A DNA stretch of 64,000 bases. Origin: CAXBNB01 sp040151475. GTDB lineage: Bacteria; Bacteroidota; Bacteroidia; Cytophagales; Cyclobacteriaceae. The stretch spans positions 1 through 64,000 of the forward strand of contig NZ_JBDKWG010000114.1 in assembly GCF_040151475.1 (NCBI RefSeq), in the 5' to 3' direction. A program made the position numbers and the translations under genes. Shown here piece after piece: positions 1-8,603 of this stretch. Within the stretch, counting starts at the first letter, position 1, and every line of letters begins with the position of its first letter. The notes below the pieces were generated by a model. That model did no database searches and had not been told where the DNA came from. It worked only from the letters and a program-made list of their open reading frames with translations.

Positions 1-120
1 ACCTCAGCACTTTCTACCTCAGCACTTTCTACCTCAGCACTTTCTACCTCAGCACTTTCTACCTCAGCACTTTCTACCTCAGCACTTTCTACCTCAGCAC
101 TTTCTACCTCAGCACTTTTC
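1..120. repeat. 15-bp tandem repeat, about 8 copies
   Basis: The unit ACCTCAGCACTTTCT is repeated head to tail. There are seven identical copies (1-105) and an eighth that differs at its end (106-120). The array touches the window edge, so the true copy number is unknown. It lies in frame inside the partial minus-strand gene and encodes SAEVE pentapeptides. The copies are identical at the nucleotide level, which points to recent expansion. Confidence 0.95.
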
Positions 121-308
121 GAATTTTTTTCTATATCTGAATCCTCCAAAAAAGCACGAGCCATTTCGGCGACTGATTTTTTTTGATTGTTCTCCTCTAG
201 ATCACTATTCAATGAAGAAGATTCATTTGATTCAGGGGAATCCTGAACAGATTCTACCTGAGAAGTTACATTAGTTTCCTCGGTAGCGGGCTTTTTCTCA
301 TCACTCAT
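1..308 (-). CDS. Acidic repeat protein, N-terminal part (partial)
   Basis: This reading frame starts at an ATG whose complement lies at 306-308 and stays open to the window edge, so only about 102 N-terminal codons are visible. The protein begins MSDEKKPATEET and is very acidic and rich in Ser/Glu. A less biased stretch (KKSVAEMARAFLED) follows, and then tandem pentapeptides SAEVE encoded by the 15-bp repeat at 1-120. There is no signal peptide. The start lies 50 bp downstream of yqgE on the same strand, so it may be the third gene of a miaE-yqgE operon. The product is not recognised. Acidic low-complexity N-termini of this kind occur in several Bacteroidota cytoplasmic proteins, and the conserved domain would lie outside the window. 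Confidence 0.6.
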   Translation of the reverse strand, partial: MSDEKKPATEETNVTSQVESVQDSPESNESSSLNSDLEENNQKKSVAEMARAFLEDSDIEKNSKSAEVESAEVESAEVESAEVESAEVESAEVESAEVESAE

Positions 309-358
309 AATATGCAAATAACACTTTTATCTATACAAATCTACTCATTTTTAAGGAT

Positions 359-937
359 TCAGTTCAATCTTGGGTCTTCGGGATAATTTGAAAACATTTT
401 AAACTTGCCTCCAAGTTCTTTTAGAGCCTCTTTCCATAATTTTTCAGGGTCTAAATCGAATAGTTTTTCAGCGGTAGGTTGCTTATATACTATCCATGAT
501 TTGGCTTTGAGTTCATTTTCCAACTGTCCTTCTGACCAACCTGAGTAGCCCAGAAAAAACCGATAATCTGCTACATTTAGTTGTTTGGTGTTGATCAATG
601 AAAGTAAGCGTTCAAAATCTCCTCCCCAATAAATCCCATTAACGATCTCCTTGCCCGATTCCATTTGATCCGGAGCACGATGGATGAAATGGAGGGTATC
701 TTGTTGTACCGGCCCACCTATAAATAGTTTTTCAGAAAAGTCAGCACCACCTTCTATTACCTCCTGAAACTCTACAGTGGATTGTTTGTTGAGCACAAAA
801 CCAAATGAACCATGTTCGTCATGTTCGCAAAGTAGAATCACCGTTCTCTCAAAGTTGGGATCTGGAAGAAAGGGCTCGGAAATGAGTAAATCTCCCCGCT
901 CTGCTTTGAATTCGTTTTTTGGTAAAAAGTAGTCCAT
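359..937 (-). CDS. YqgE/AlgH family protein
   Basis: This 192-residue protein has the full length and hallmark blocks of the YqgE/AlgH (DUF179) family. These are GDLLISEP near residue 15, ERTVILLCEH near 30, GSFGFVLNK near 43 and a GGPV block near 74. The family is cytoplasmic and widespread, and its biochemical role is poorly defined; AlgH was named for an effect on alginate regulation in Pseudomonas. The gene lies 12 bp downstream of miaE on the same strand, so the two are probably cotranscribed. No residues look missing. The family call is secure, but a functional call is not possible. Confidence 0.93.
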   Translation of the reverse strand: MDYFLPKNEFKAERGDLLISEPFLPDPNFERTVILLCEHDEHGSFGFVLNKQSTVEFQEVIEGGADFSEKLFIGGPVQQDTLHFIHRAPDQMESGKEIVNGIYWGGDFERLLSLINTKQLNVADYRFFLGYSGWSEGQLENELKAKSWIVYKQPTAEKLFDLDPEKLWKEALKELGGKFKMFSNYPEDPRLN

Positions 938-949
938 TTTTCACTTTAT

Positions 950-1534
950 TTAATGCAACGCCGGAGTTATGGGCATTTTTGAAATAATTTCACCTTCCAA
1001 TTCATTGAGCTCTACCAGCCTGTCATACACCTCTTTTTCCTCAAAATAATTTAGTGCCATTTGTACGAATATTTCACCATGTTTGGCCTCTGATGCCCAC
1101 AGGTCGTGGTAAAATTTTTTTAACTCCACATCTTCAAGATTTTCATATACAAGCCTGAATCTTTCTGCTCCTCTGTTTTCCACTACTGAAGCCAGCAATA
1201 ACCTGTCCATGAATCGCTCCAATCTGCCACTTCTGCACTTTTGAACAAGCTGTGCTACATAATGGTCTTTTCCAATCTCATGTGGGAGAATTAGGCCTCT
1301 TTTCTCCATAATTTGATATACAGACCTGAAATGTTCCAATTCTTCAACAGCCGTGTCTATGAGCAGTGGTATTATTTCTACCCTGTCCGGAAATTTGGCT
1401 ACAAAACTCATGGCCATGGCGGATGCTTTTCGTTCGCAATTGGCATGGTCTTTCAAAAAAGAGTCAAAGTCGGACATTACTGCGTTGATCCATGCAGGGG
1501 AGCTTTCATAACATAGCGGTACTCGTAGTTGCAT
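950..1534 (-). CDS. miaE: tRNA-(ms2io6A)-hydroxylase-like protein MiaE
   Basis: The 194-residue protein matches the MiaE family of non-heme diiron monooxygenases, which hydroxylate the isopentenyl side chain of modified A37 in tRNA. Candidate iron ligands sit in two ferritin-like helix pairs: the Glu in CERKASA near residue 34, the ExxH of EELEHF near 65, the Glu in VENRGAERF near 118, and the ExxH of SEAKHGEIF near 148. This spacing is typical of the family. The gene is first in a minus-strand run with yqgE. In Bacteroidota these proteins are annotated as MiaE by homology, and the exact tRNA substrate is inferred. Confidence 0.88.
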   Translation of the reverse strand: MQLRVPLCYESSPAWINAVMSDFDSFLKDHANCERKASAMAMSFVAKFPDRVEIIPLLIDTAVEELEHFRSVYQIMEKRGLILPHEIGKDHYVAQLVQKCRSGRLERFMDRLLLASVVENRGAERFRLVYENLEDVELKKFYHDLWASEAKHGEIFVQMALNYFEEKEVYDRLVELNELEGEIISKMPITPALH

Positions 1535-1568
1535 TTAGTTTGTTTTGATTGGTAACAATTTATTGAAA

Positions 1569-1589
1569 AAAATCCCTTGTTTACAGGGA
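1569..1589 (-). terminator. Terminator-like hairpin in the miaE leader
   Basis: Read on the minus strand, TCCCT and AGGGA form a 5-bp stem around a 7-nt loop and are followed directly by seven T residues. The structure lies upstream of miaE rather than after a gene. It could stop antisense readthrough or attenuate miaE. The stem is short. Confidence 0.3.
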
Positions 1590-1665
1590 ACTCAACTACA
1601 TATTTAATCAATTAATTGATATTTGTAGAATAAAAGTAAAAGATTCAAAAAAGATAATCCGGGTT

Positions 1666-2313
1666 ATGGCTAGCAAGCAAATAGGATCAATAAGAAAAGA
1701 ATATGGGATTGGGGAATTGAGCAAAGAGAATGTGAATTCCGATCCAATCGTACAATTTGAAAGTTGGTTTAAAGAGGCTTATGAACGAGAGGGAGAAGAG
1801 GCAAATGCTACTACGCTTTCTACTATCGGTCTCGACGGACATCCTGAAGGAAGGATTGTTTTGTTGAAATTTTATTCTGAGGATGGCTTTGCATTTTATA
1901 CTAATTACAACAGCATGAAAGGGCAGGAGCTTGAAAATCATGCTTATGCTTCTCTCACATTTCATTGGAAAACACTGGAAAGACAAGTGAGAATCCGTGG
2001 AACAGTAGAAAAAACAGATCCTATTATTTCTGATGACTATTTTGATTCCAGGCCCAGAGAAAGCAGGATAGGAGCCTGGACATCACCACAGAGCCAGGAA
2101 ATTGCAGATCGAAGTGTACTGGAAGAGAATGAACTTTTTTATAAAAATAAATTTCAAGGACAAGAGTGTATTCCCCGGCCTCCACATTGGGGTGGTTTTA
2201 TAATAAACCCTCAAAAGATAGAGTTTTGGCAGGGGCGTGCAAGCCGGTTGCACGATAGAATTGTTTATCAGTTGGAAGGATCGGACTGGAAAATAAAGCG
2301 TTTGGCTCCTTGA
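1666..2313 (+). CDS. pdxH: Pyridoxamine 5'-phosphate oxidase
   Basis: The 215-residue protein is a full-length FMN-dependent PdxH, which oxidises pyridoxamine or pyridoxine 5'-phosphate to pyridoxal 5'-phosphate. The family blocks are present: RIVLLKFY near residue 63 and HWKTLERQVRIRG near 101 (FMN/substrate contacts), SRPRESRIGAWTSPQS near 128, and the C-terminal signature PPHWGG...EFWQGRASRLHDR near 173-198. The stop codon overlaps the TTG start of the following glycosyltransferase-like gene by 4 bp, so the two are translationally coupled. The catalytic region appears intact. Confidence 0.96.
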   Translation: MASKQIGSIRKEYGIGELSKENVNSDPIVQFESWFKEAYEREGEEANATTLSTIGLDGHPEGRIVLLKFYSEDGFAFYTNYNSMKGQELENHAYASLTFHWKTLERQVRIRGTVEKTDPIISDDYFDSRPRESRIGAWTSPQSQEIADRSVLEENELFYKNKFQGQECIPRPPHWGGFIINPQKIEFWQGRASRLHDRIVYQLEGSDWKIKRLAP

Positions 2314-3572
2314 TAAAAGACCCCAATATATACCTCACTCGCTATGCCTATCCAAAGTTCTATTTGGATTATGAACCTGATGCCACAACAGAGCTAATAG
2401 TAGTCTTACCGTGTCATAACGAATCTGAGTTGCTCATTTCATTGGCTGCCATTGATGATTGTGATAGCCAGTACCCTGTAGAAATTATAGTGGTAATCAA
2501 TGCCGCTGAAGATGCTCCGGAGGAAGTGAAACAGCAAAACATTAATACTTATAATGCTGTCATTGAATGGCAAAGGGGTAAAAAAGAGTTAAATAAGAAT
2601 TTTCATTTCATATTGGAAAATGACCTGCCTAAAAAACATGCCGGAGTAGGGCTCGCCAGGAAAATAGGAATGGATGAGGCTGTTCGTATGTTTGAGGCAA
2701 TTGACAAACCAAATGGAGTGATCTTGTGCTTTGATGCGGACTGCACGTGTGAGCAAAACCTGCTGACAGAAGTAAGTAATTTTTTTAAGGAAAACCCTTC
2801 TTCACCGGGTTGCTCGATCAATTTTGAACATCCTCTGGAAGGGGAATTACCGGAGCAAGTATATAAAGCGATTACTTTCTATGAAATGCACCTGAGGTAT
2901 TATGTAGATGCACTGAAGTATGCTGTATTTCCTTATGCTTTTCAAACGATAGGTTCGAGTATGGCTGTTCGTTCTGCGGCTTACCAAAAACAAGGCGGAA
3001 TGAACCGGAGAAAAGCCGGAGAAGATTTTTACTTTCTACATAAAATCATTCCTTTGGGAGATTTTGGTGAGGTAAATACTACCACGATATACCCTTCTCC
3101 AAGAGCATCAGACAGAGTACCTTTTGGTACGGGGCGAGCAGTAGGAGAGTGGTTGTCAGGCGATCAGCGTGAATACCTGACCTACAATCATCAGATTTTT
3201 GAAGACCTTAAAAATTTTCTTGCACAGGTTGACTCTTATTTTAGAATCAATCACAAGGACATACAAAAACAGGTCGGGCATTTGTCTGAGAGTATTCGAG
3301 AGTTTTTGACTATTTCTGATTTTGATCAAAAAATAGCGGAAGTCAAAAGCCAGTCAACGAATATTGACACCTTTAGAAAACGGTTTTATCAGTGGTTTGA
3401 TGGGTTTCGGGTATTGAAGTACGTCCATTTTGCACGAGATCATTATTATCCCAATATTTCTACTTCGGAGGCAGTAAAGTGGCTATTTCAAAAATATAAC
3501 TTAGAAGCCTATCATGAACCAAAAGAGATGCTTTTGGAATTGCGGCGAGCAGACAAATCAAAAATTTGGTAG
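2310..3572 (+). CDS. Glycosyltransferase family 2-like protein
   Basis: This 420-residue protein starts at a TTG that overlaps the pdxH stop (TTGA). The N-terminal half has a GT-A type fold: ELIVVLPCHNE near residue 28, then FDADCTC near 140, which corresponds to the metal-binding DxD region, and GEDFYFLHK near 236. The C-terminal 150 residues are helical and charged and show no recognisable domain. There are no membrane segments, unlike processive or lipid-linked family 2 enzymes, so it is probably cytosolic. The sugar donor and acceptor cannot be deduced. Coupling to pdxH may reflect shared expression only. Confidence 0.75.
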   Translation: MIKDPNIYLTRYAYPKFYLDYEPDATTELIVVLPCHNESELLISLAAIDDCDSQYPVEIIVVINAAEDAPEEVKQQNINTYNAVIEWQRGKKELNKNFHFILENDLPKKHAGVGLARKIGMDEAVRMFEAIDKPNGVILCFDADCTCEQNLLTEVSNFFKENPSSPGCSINFEHPLEGELPEQVYKAITFYEMHLRYYVDALKYAVFPYAFQTIGSSMAVRSAAYQKQGGMNRRKAGEDFYFLHKIIPLGDFGEVNTTTIYPSPRASDRVPFGTGRAVGEWLSGDQREYLTYNHQIFEDLKNFLAQVDSYFRINHKDIQKQVGHLSESIREFLTISDFDQKIAEVKSQSTNIDTFRKRFYQWFDGFRVLKYVHFARDHYYPNISTSEAVKWLFQKYNLEAYHEPKEMLLELRRADKSKIW

Positions 3573-3655
3573 GTACGATCTGGAATTGATTTCATCAAAG
3601 TTGCTTCTCTGAAGAGTATTGACTAACATTAAAAGATCAACTAAACATTCTTCTA

Positions 3656-4768
3656 ATGATCTATCGCTTTGCTTTTTTCTGTCTGGTTTTCTTTTTTATG
3701 ATGATAAGCCATTTGACCTACAGTCAGGCAGGTGAAGATTCCGAACCTTTGAGGGTTGGAATAGCCGGACTGTCGCACTCTCATGTGCGTGGGATTTTGA
3801 ACAGACCTGATAAGGGAGATATTGAAATAGTGGGAATAGTAGAATCAGACATGGATCTGGCTAAGAGGTATTCTGATCGGTATGGCTACTCAATGGATAT
3901 AGTCTATGCCAGTTTGGAGGAAATGCTGGACGCTATCAAACCTGAGGCTGTTTTGGCATTTAATTCTATCTATGAACATTTGGCAGTGGTGCAGGCTTGT
4001 GCTCCGAGAGACATTCATGTGATGGTGGAAAAACCGCTTGCTGTGAATTTGCAGCATGCACAGGAGATGGAAAAATTGGCCAGGCAGCATAAAATTCATT
4101 TGTTGACAAATTTTGAAACCACCTGGTATTCTACCAATCACAAGGCATACGAAATGGTAGAGAATGGTGCCATTGGTAAGGTTCGTAAGGTAGTAGTGAG
4201 AGATGGGCATGAAGGGCCGATGGAAATAGGTGTGAATCAGGAATTTTTAGACTGGCTTACCGATCCCATTTTGAATGGTGGTGGAGCAATCATTGATTTT
4301 GGTTGTTATGGTGCAAATCTGATAACGTGGCTGATGAAAGGAGAAAAACCTGTCTCTGTTTACGCATTGACCAAGCAATTGAAGCCTGACATATATCCCA
4401 AAGTGGATGATGAGGCCACCATTATAGTGAATTATCCTGAGGCACAAGGGATTATTCAGGCTTCCTGGAACTGGCCGTTTTCCAGAAAGGACATGGATGT
4501 ATTTGGACAAACAGGCTACATCTCAGCAGACAATAAATACAATATGAGGTTTAAGCTGGCAGCAAAAGTGCCGGAAAAGTCTTTGGTCTTGGAAAAGAGG
4601 GAAGACCCTTACAACGACCCATTTGCCTATCTATCAGGTATTGTCAGGGGTAGGATTCAAGCTGACGCCAACAGCCTGTCTTCGTTGGAAAACAACATGA
4701 TAGTGGTTGAAATACTAGATGCTGCTGTCCGTAGTTCTAAGAGTGGCAAAGAAGTGAAGTTGAAGTGA
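3656..4768 (+). CDS. Secreted Gfo/Idh/MocA family oxidoreductase
   Basis: This 370-residue protein has an N-terminal signal peptide (hydrophobic to about residue 25). A Rossmann nucleotide-binding start follows (LRVGIAGLSHSHVRG), then the family's EKPL motif near residue 124 and the C-terminal alpha/beta domain that binds substrate. The family uses NAD(P) to oxidise or reduce sugars, and some members form 3-keto sugars. Export of an NAD-dependent enzyme is unusual but common in Bacteroidota, where the cofactor stays tightly bound. No partner gene is adjacent. The secreted sugar isomerase-like gene at 7500-8474 and the DUF1080 gene at 52814-54691 belong to families found with it elsewhere. Confidence 0.85.
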   Translation: MIYRFAFFCLVFFFMMISHLTYSQAGEDSEPLRVGIAGLSHSHVRGILNRPDKGDIEIVGIVESDMDLAKRYSDRYGYSMDIVYASLEEMLDAIKPEAVLAFNSIYEHLAVVQACAPRDIHVMVEKPLAVNLQHAQEMEKLARQHKIHLLTNFETTWYSTNHKAYEMVENGAIGKVRKVVVRDGHEGPMEIGVNQEFLDWLTDPILNGGGAIIDFGCYGANLITWLMKGEKPVSVYALTKQLKPDIYPKVDDEATIIVNYPEAQGIIQASWNWPFSRKDMDVFGQTGYISADNKYNMRFKLAAKVPEKSLVLEKREDPYNDPFAYLSGIVRGRIQADANSLSSLENNMIVVEILDAAVRSSKSGKEVKLK

Positions 4769-4817
4769 TTTAGAAAGGATTCCCAATTTTGTCGCAGCAA
4801 ACAAATATATTTAGGTT

Positions 4818-5585
4818 GTGAACTTGGTGTTTTCTAAAATTATTTTTCATATAAAGCCTGACCTTGAGAAATGGCTGGTAACTCTGCTTACCGGGCTATT
4901 CTTGTTTGTTGTGCTGTATGTATATAGGGCATACAATATAGATCAAATTCCCGCTTATTCTGGTCATGGTTTGTTTTTCAGGGCAGTTGCGTATGCTGCT
5001 GCCACTTCAGTATTGTTTTATTTGTTTGAATTTCATGTTTGTCCATTTTTTGGAGTCAATACCATTAAAAAGCGAATATTATGGACAACAGGAATAGTCG
5101 TTGTTGGGATCAATATATCCTTTTTACTATACAATTATTTTTGGAATTGGGCAGAATTGCGTTGGAGTAGTTATGGCAAGTTTTACTATGAATACCCTTT
5201 GATTGTCATATTTCCTATTGTTATTGCCCGGCTAATTGGTAATAAAACGAAGCAACCTGACAATCATATTTTATTTACTTCGGAGAATGAAAAAAAACAT
5301 TTCAGTATTAAACCTGAGCATTTGCTTTATTTACAATCCTTTGACAATTATGTAGAAATCCACTATACTGCCAATGGTGAAGTTAAGAAACAGCTACTCC
5401 GTACCAGTTTGAAGCATATTGAGCAAAAACACCTTCCTAATCCCTGTTTAGTAAGATGTCATCGAAGTTACATTGTCAACCCAAATAATATAGATTGCAT
5501 TGTGAAAGGCAATAAAATGATTCAACTCCGGATAAAGGATATTGAGATTCCGGTTTCAAATAAATATTCCTCCAACTTTATATGA
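4818..5585 (+). CDS. Membrane-anchored LytTR DNA-binding regulator
   Basis: This 255-residue protein starts at GTG. It has four hydrophobic segments at about residues 18-40, 50-70, 85-108 and 118-136, and a C-terminal LytTR domain at about 155-255. LytTR features include LLYLQSFDNYVEIHY, LRTSLKHIEQ and the CHRSYIVNP block. This is a one-component layout, with a membrane sensor fused to the DNA-binding domain. The signal it senses is unknown. A direct repeat just downstream (5592-5619), in front of the serine hydrolase gene, is a candidate target site. Confidence 0.88.
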   Translation: MNLVFSKIIFHIKPDLEKWLVTLLTGLFLFVVLYVYRAYNIDQIPAYSGHGLFFRAVAYAAATSVLFYLFEFHVCPFFGVNTIKKRILWTTGIVVVGINISFLLYNYFWNWAELRWSSYGKFYYEYPLIVIFPIVIARLIGNKTKQPDNHILFTSENEKKHFSIKPEHLLYLQSFDNYVEIHYTANGEVKKQLLRTSLKHIEQKHLPNPCLVRCHRSYIVNPNNIDCIVKGNKMIQLRIKDIEIPVSNKYSSNFI

Positions 5586-5591
5586 ATGGAT

Positions 5592-5619
5592 TTCACCCCT
5601 TATTTGGAAAATTCACCCC
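5592..5619 (+). promoter_or_regulatory. Candidate LytTR operator (direct repeat)
   Basis: TTCACCCC occurs at 5592-5599 and again at 5612-5619, 20 bp apart, which is about two helical turns. It lies between the LytTR gene and the serine hydrolase gene. LytTR proteins are known to bind pairs of direct repeats with this kind of phasing. The sequence does not match the classical AgrA or ComE consensus, so the assignment rests on spacing and position. Confidence 0.35.
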
Positions 5620-5690
5620 AAAAAGGTTCAAAATCATAATTTATGATATTATAAAGTTTTTTTTGCATGGAGAATAAATAACTGCAATTG

Positions 5691-6830
5691 ATGAAGTACT
5701 GCATTTTCTGGCTTTCCATATTGGTATTACTTATAGCTTCATGTGGAAGGAAGAAAGATGAAATCCAGAGTGGTATTACTCAGCTATTAGATAGCCTTCT
5801 AGTGACTGAACATGAATTCAATCGATTTAATGGAACGGTTGTAGTAGGTAACAATGATTCTATCATTTATAGTAAAGCTTTGGGTATTGCGAACAGAGTC
5901 TGGAATATTCCATTGCAACCAGATCATCGTTTTGATATTTGCTCTATCAATAAATCATTTGTTGCTGCACTGGTATTAATGGCAGTGGAAGAAAGCAGAA
6001 TAGCACTTGATGACAGGCTGGTGGATGTATTAAGTGCGTATGGTTACAATAGTATGTTTGGTGAGCAAATAACTATTCATCAGATGCTAACACATACTTC
6101 AGGGTTGCCGGATTATGATGGTGTCAATGATAAACTTTCTGCAAATGAGTTTAGATCTTTCAAAAGATTACACTTTTCCAATCATGAGTATGCAAATTTC
6201 ATCAGTGAACTAAAGCCGGTAAATCAACCGGGAAAGCAATTTTATTACAGCAATTTTGGTTACCATTTACTTATTATTTTGCTTGAAGAAATATATCAAC
6301 TTCCTTTTTCACAATTGCTGGATGAGAAAATATGCAAGCCTTTGAGCCTGAAGCATACTTTTAGCACTGATTCCAACCAGGATGTAAATTCCAATGTGGC
6401 AGAAGCCTACAATTATGATAAACAAGCAAATGTTTGGTACCGTAATGAATTTATTGATCTGACTTTGGGTAGGCGAATTTTTTCTTCGACATTAGATTTA
6501 TACAAATGGGGAAAAGCCATGGGTGACAATTCTCTGTTGAGTGAAAAATCGAGAGCAATCATGCAAAGCAATCATTTATCGGGTATTACTGAAAGTATTT
6601 CTTATGGCTATGGATGGGTTGTTTTTGATGGAAAGAGAACCTATAAAATGGGAGATCTTAAGATTGAAAAAAAATATATCATACATGGTGGCAACACCGA
6701 AGGTTTTAAATCCATGCTGGTCAATATAGAAAGAGGTGAATTTATTGTTGCAATATTGATGAATACAGGAAATCAAACCGACGAAATTAATCTTACACAA
6801 AAAATTGTTCAAACCTTAACTAATAAATAA
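5691..6830 (+). CDS. Beta-lactamase-family serine hydrolase (lipoprotein)
   Basis: This is a serine hydrolase of the class C beta-lactamase/DD-peptidase type (379 residues from the ATG at 5691; a TTG three bases upstream is also in frame). An N-terminal lipobox (LIASCGRK) predicts a lipoprotein. The catalytic motifs are visible: SINK (SxxK) near residue 96, YSN (YxN) near 190 and HGGN (in place of KTG) near 334. The block HQMLTHTSGLPDYDG is typical of this esterase-like branch. The substrate could be a peptide, ester or beta-lactam; the sequence does not say. It is followed after 1 nt by a small lipoprotein gene, so the two are probably cotranscribed. Confidence 0.88.
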   Translation: MKYCIFWLSILVLLIASCGRKKDEIQSGITQLLDSLLVTEHEFNRFNGTVVVGNNDSIIYSKALGIANRVWNIPLQPDHRFDICSINKSFVAALVLMAVEESRIALDDRLVDVLSAYGYNSMFGEQITIHQMLTHTSGLPDYDGVNDKLSANEFRSFKRLHFSNHEYANFISELKPVNQPGKQFYYSNFGYHLLIILLEEIYQLPFSQLLDEKICKPLSLKHTFSTDSNQDVNSNVAEAYNYDKQANVWYRNEFIDLTLGRRIFSSTLDLYKWGKAMGDNSLLSEKSRAIMQSNHLSGITESISYGYGWVVFDGKRTYKMGDLKIEKKYIIHGGNTEGFKSMLVNIERGEFIVAILMNTGNQTDEINLTQKIVQTLTNK

Positions 6831-6831
6831 A

Positions 6832-7218
6832 ATGATAAGAATTACTTATTGCCTGTTGTCTATACTTCTGATTTTCACTTCTTGCGCTTTCAGAGAAAGT
6901 TTGGATAAAAAAATACTTGGAAAATGGACTATGCACAAGGTATATGACGGAGACGAAGATGTTACGTCTAAACACAATCCTGAGAATAACAGATGGATAA
7001 AATTCAATAGAAATGGATCTTATGAAAGTGGTGGCGATCCCTACGGATATAATGATGGAAATTGGGAATTGGACAATGAAAAATCAATACTTTTTTTGGA
7101 TAGTAAAATAGATGATGACGATAGTGAATGGAAAATCAGTTTTACTGACAGTAGCACTGTTTGGACTGGAATAGGCACTCCAAGGCAAGAGAATTTCAAA
7201 TTAATCCATAAGAGATAA
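6832..7218 (+). CDS. Small lipocalin-like lipoprotein
   Basis: This 128-residue protein begins with a lipoprotein signal (IFTSCAFRE). The body has the pattern of a Bacteroidota lipocalin-like domain: KKILGKWTM at the start of the barrel, then alternating hydrophobic strands with acidic loops. The start lies 1 nt after the stop of the serine hydrolase, so it is the second gene of that operon. It may be an outer-membrane or periplasmic accessory protein. The ligand and function are unknown. Confidence 0.72.
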   Translation: MIRITYCLLSILLIFTSCAFRESLDKKILGKWTMHKVYDGDEDVTSKHNPENNRWIKFNRNGSYESGGDPYGYNDGNWELDNEKSILFLDSKIDDDDSEWKISFTDSSTVWTGIGTPRQENFKLIHKR

Positions 7219-7296
7219 AAGTATCTTTAGTCCTTTTTCCGGTATTTTAAGCGATTTTTCAATTGTATTGGATGAGTTGTAAATGCCAAAAGTGTT

Positions 7297-7480
7297 AAAA
7301 AAAGAGGCTGTCTCAGAAGTCAAATAATTCCCAGATTCCCAGATTCTTGACTGCCGTTAGTCAGATATTCTGGAATATGTCCTAGAAACAGCTATTGCTG
7401 CATTTCCAAAGGGATGCCGGAACACCTGCCTGAAGTCAGGAGTCCGGCAACTGTTTAACCCTTTTGAGACAGCTTTTTTT
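7297..7480. mobile_element. MITE-like inverted-repeat element
   Basis: About 184 bp are bounded by imperfect inverted repeats. The left end is A7 followed by GAGGCTGTCTCAGAAG (7297-7319). The right end, read on the minus strand, is A7 followed by GCTGTCTCAAAAG (7461-7480). Inside lie two strong stem-loops, with arms CCAGA/TCTGG (7339-7373) and TGCCGGA/TCCGGCA (7415-7449). No coding potential is visible. It resembles a non-autonomous element with IS-type ends of the GGCTGTCTCA kind often seen in Bacteroidota. It could also act as a bidirectional terminator between convergent genes. Confidence 0.6.
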
Positions 7481-7499
7481 AAAATCATTCTCTGAATTT

Positions 7500-8474
7500 T
7501 TACTTAGCTATGGCAGCTCTGCAAAATTCCAGACATTTTTTGGTCTCTTTCACTGCGTCAGAATCATCTGGAATGGTATATTCTACTTCTATATCACAAT
7601 TGATCGCATACTTATTATCCCTGATCAATTGTAAAATATCTCCCAACGGTGTTTCTCCGTCACCCCAGTTTCTGTTTTGATTTGGGTCGCTGTTGTTTTT
7701 GCCTGTTTTGTCTTTCATGTGAATGCTCACAATTCTTTTGTTGAGCCTCTCGATTACTTCATTGGGATGTTTTCCGGTAGAACCGTAGTAATGCCCCACA
7801 TCTAGGTTGAGCATGTTGTTGGGAGAGTAGGAAAGAAATTCATCGAAGCTGAAATCAGGATCTCCGGGTTGGGAATGATTGTGAAAGATGGCGTACATGT
7901 TATGCTTTTCGGCAAATTTTCCGAGACGTTTGCAAGCCTCTGTTCCTATTTCATTAGTGACACCTTTTGCTCCCAGTATTTTAGCGGCTTGGAAGGCATA
8001 ATCAATCTCTTCATCAGACCAGTTGGCAGGAGAAAACTTTACTATGTGTATTTTAATTCCGGCTTTATCAAACATCTTTCGCATCTCTTTGTATTTTTCC
8101 AGAGTGTTAGAAATACGCCATTGTTTTTGATTTTCTTTTGCTTCGTTCGTGGCTTTTTCGTGTTCTGCACGCTGTTTGTCAGTGATGTTTGCACCTTTTT
8201 TCAGGCGATCCGGCATGCCGGGAATTCCTGCGTATTCCTCTGCAACATTGCCCATTAGTTCTAAAGAACTGATACCTGTCTGTTTGCAGTAGCTGATTAT
8301 GTCAGGAATACTACCGGGCATTGATCGCCAACTGTAAGTGATTACACCAATTTGTACGCCATCAATTTTAGAATTTGGTTTTTTCCCCTGGCTATAGCTA
8401 TAGGACGTACTGAATGCCAATAAAAGGCATATCACAAAGAAAGCCGATTGATATTTTTTTAAAATTAATTTCAT
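7500..8474 (-). CDS. Secreted sugar phosphate isomerase/epimerase-like TIM barrel protein
   Basis: This 324-residue protein has a signal peptide (to about residue 29) and a xylose isomerase-like TIM barrel (AP endonuclease 2 fold). Metal-site elements of the family are visible: ELMG near residue 72, HNHS near 198, NLDVGHYYG near 223, SIHMKDK near 250 and a C-terminal IEVEY. Family members isomerise or epimerise sugars or act as lyases on keto-sugars. Export suggests a periplasmic substrate. It is convergent with the lipocalin-like gene, with the inverted-repeat element between them. The exact reaction cannot be assigned. Confidence 0.82.
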   Translation of the reverse strand: MKLILKKYQSAFFVICLLLAFSTSYSYSQGKKPNSKIDGVQIGVITYSWRSMPGSIPDIISYCKQTGISSLELMGNVAEEYAGIPGMPDRLKKGANITDKQRAEHEKATNEAKENQKQWRISNTLEKYKEMRKMFDKAGIKIHIVKFSPANWSDEEIDYAFQAAKILGAKGVTNEIGTEACKRLGKFAEKHNMYAIFHNHSQPGDPDFSFDEFLSYSPNNMLNLDVGHYYGSTGKHPNEVIERLNKRIVSIHMKDKTGKNNSDPNQNRNWGDGETPLGDILQLIRDNKYAINCDIEVEYTIPDDSDAVKETKKCLEFCRAAIAK

Positions 8475-8603
8475 GAAAATAATCTTATAGTGTGAATGAT
8501 GAATTAATTCAATTTGTGAACAGATTTTTTTTTATAAGCAATATTGATAAATTATTTCAAAGAGAGAAGAAATGCATCAAAGTATTGAATTTTTCAATAG
8601 TAA

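Noticed and set aside
1..120. Tandem repeat considered as a CRISPR array
   Set aside because: Units are 15 bp with no spacers and lie in frame within a coding sequence; there are no cas genes.
5688..5690. TTG start for the serine hydrolase
   Set aside because: The ATG immediately following is more likely and gives the same lipoprotein signal.
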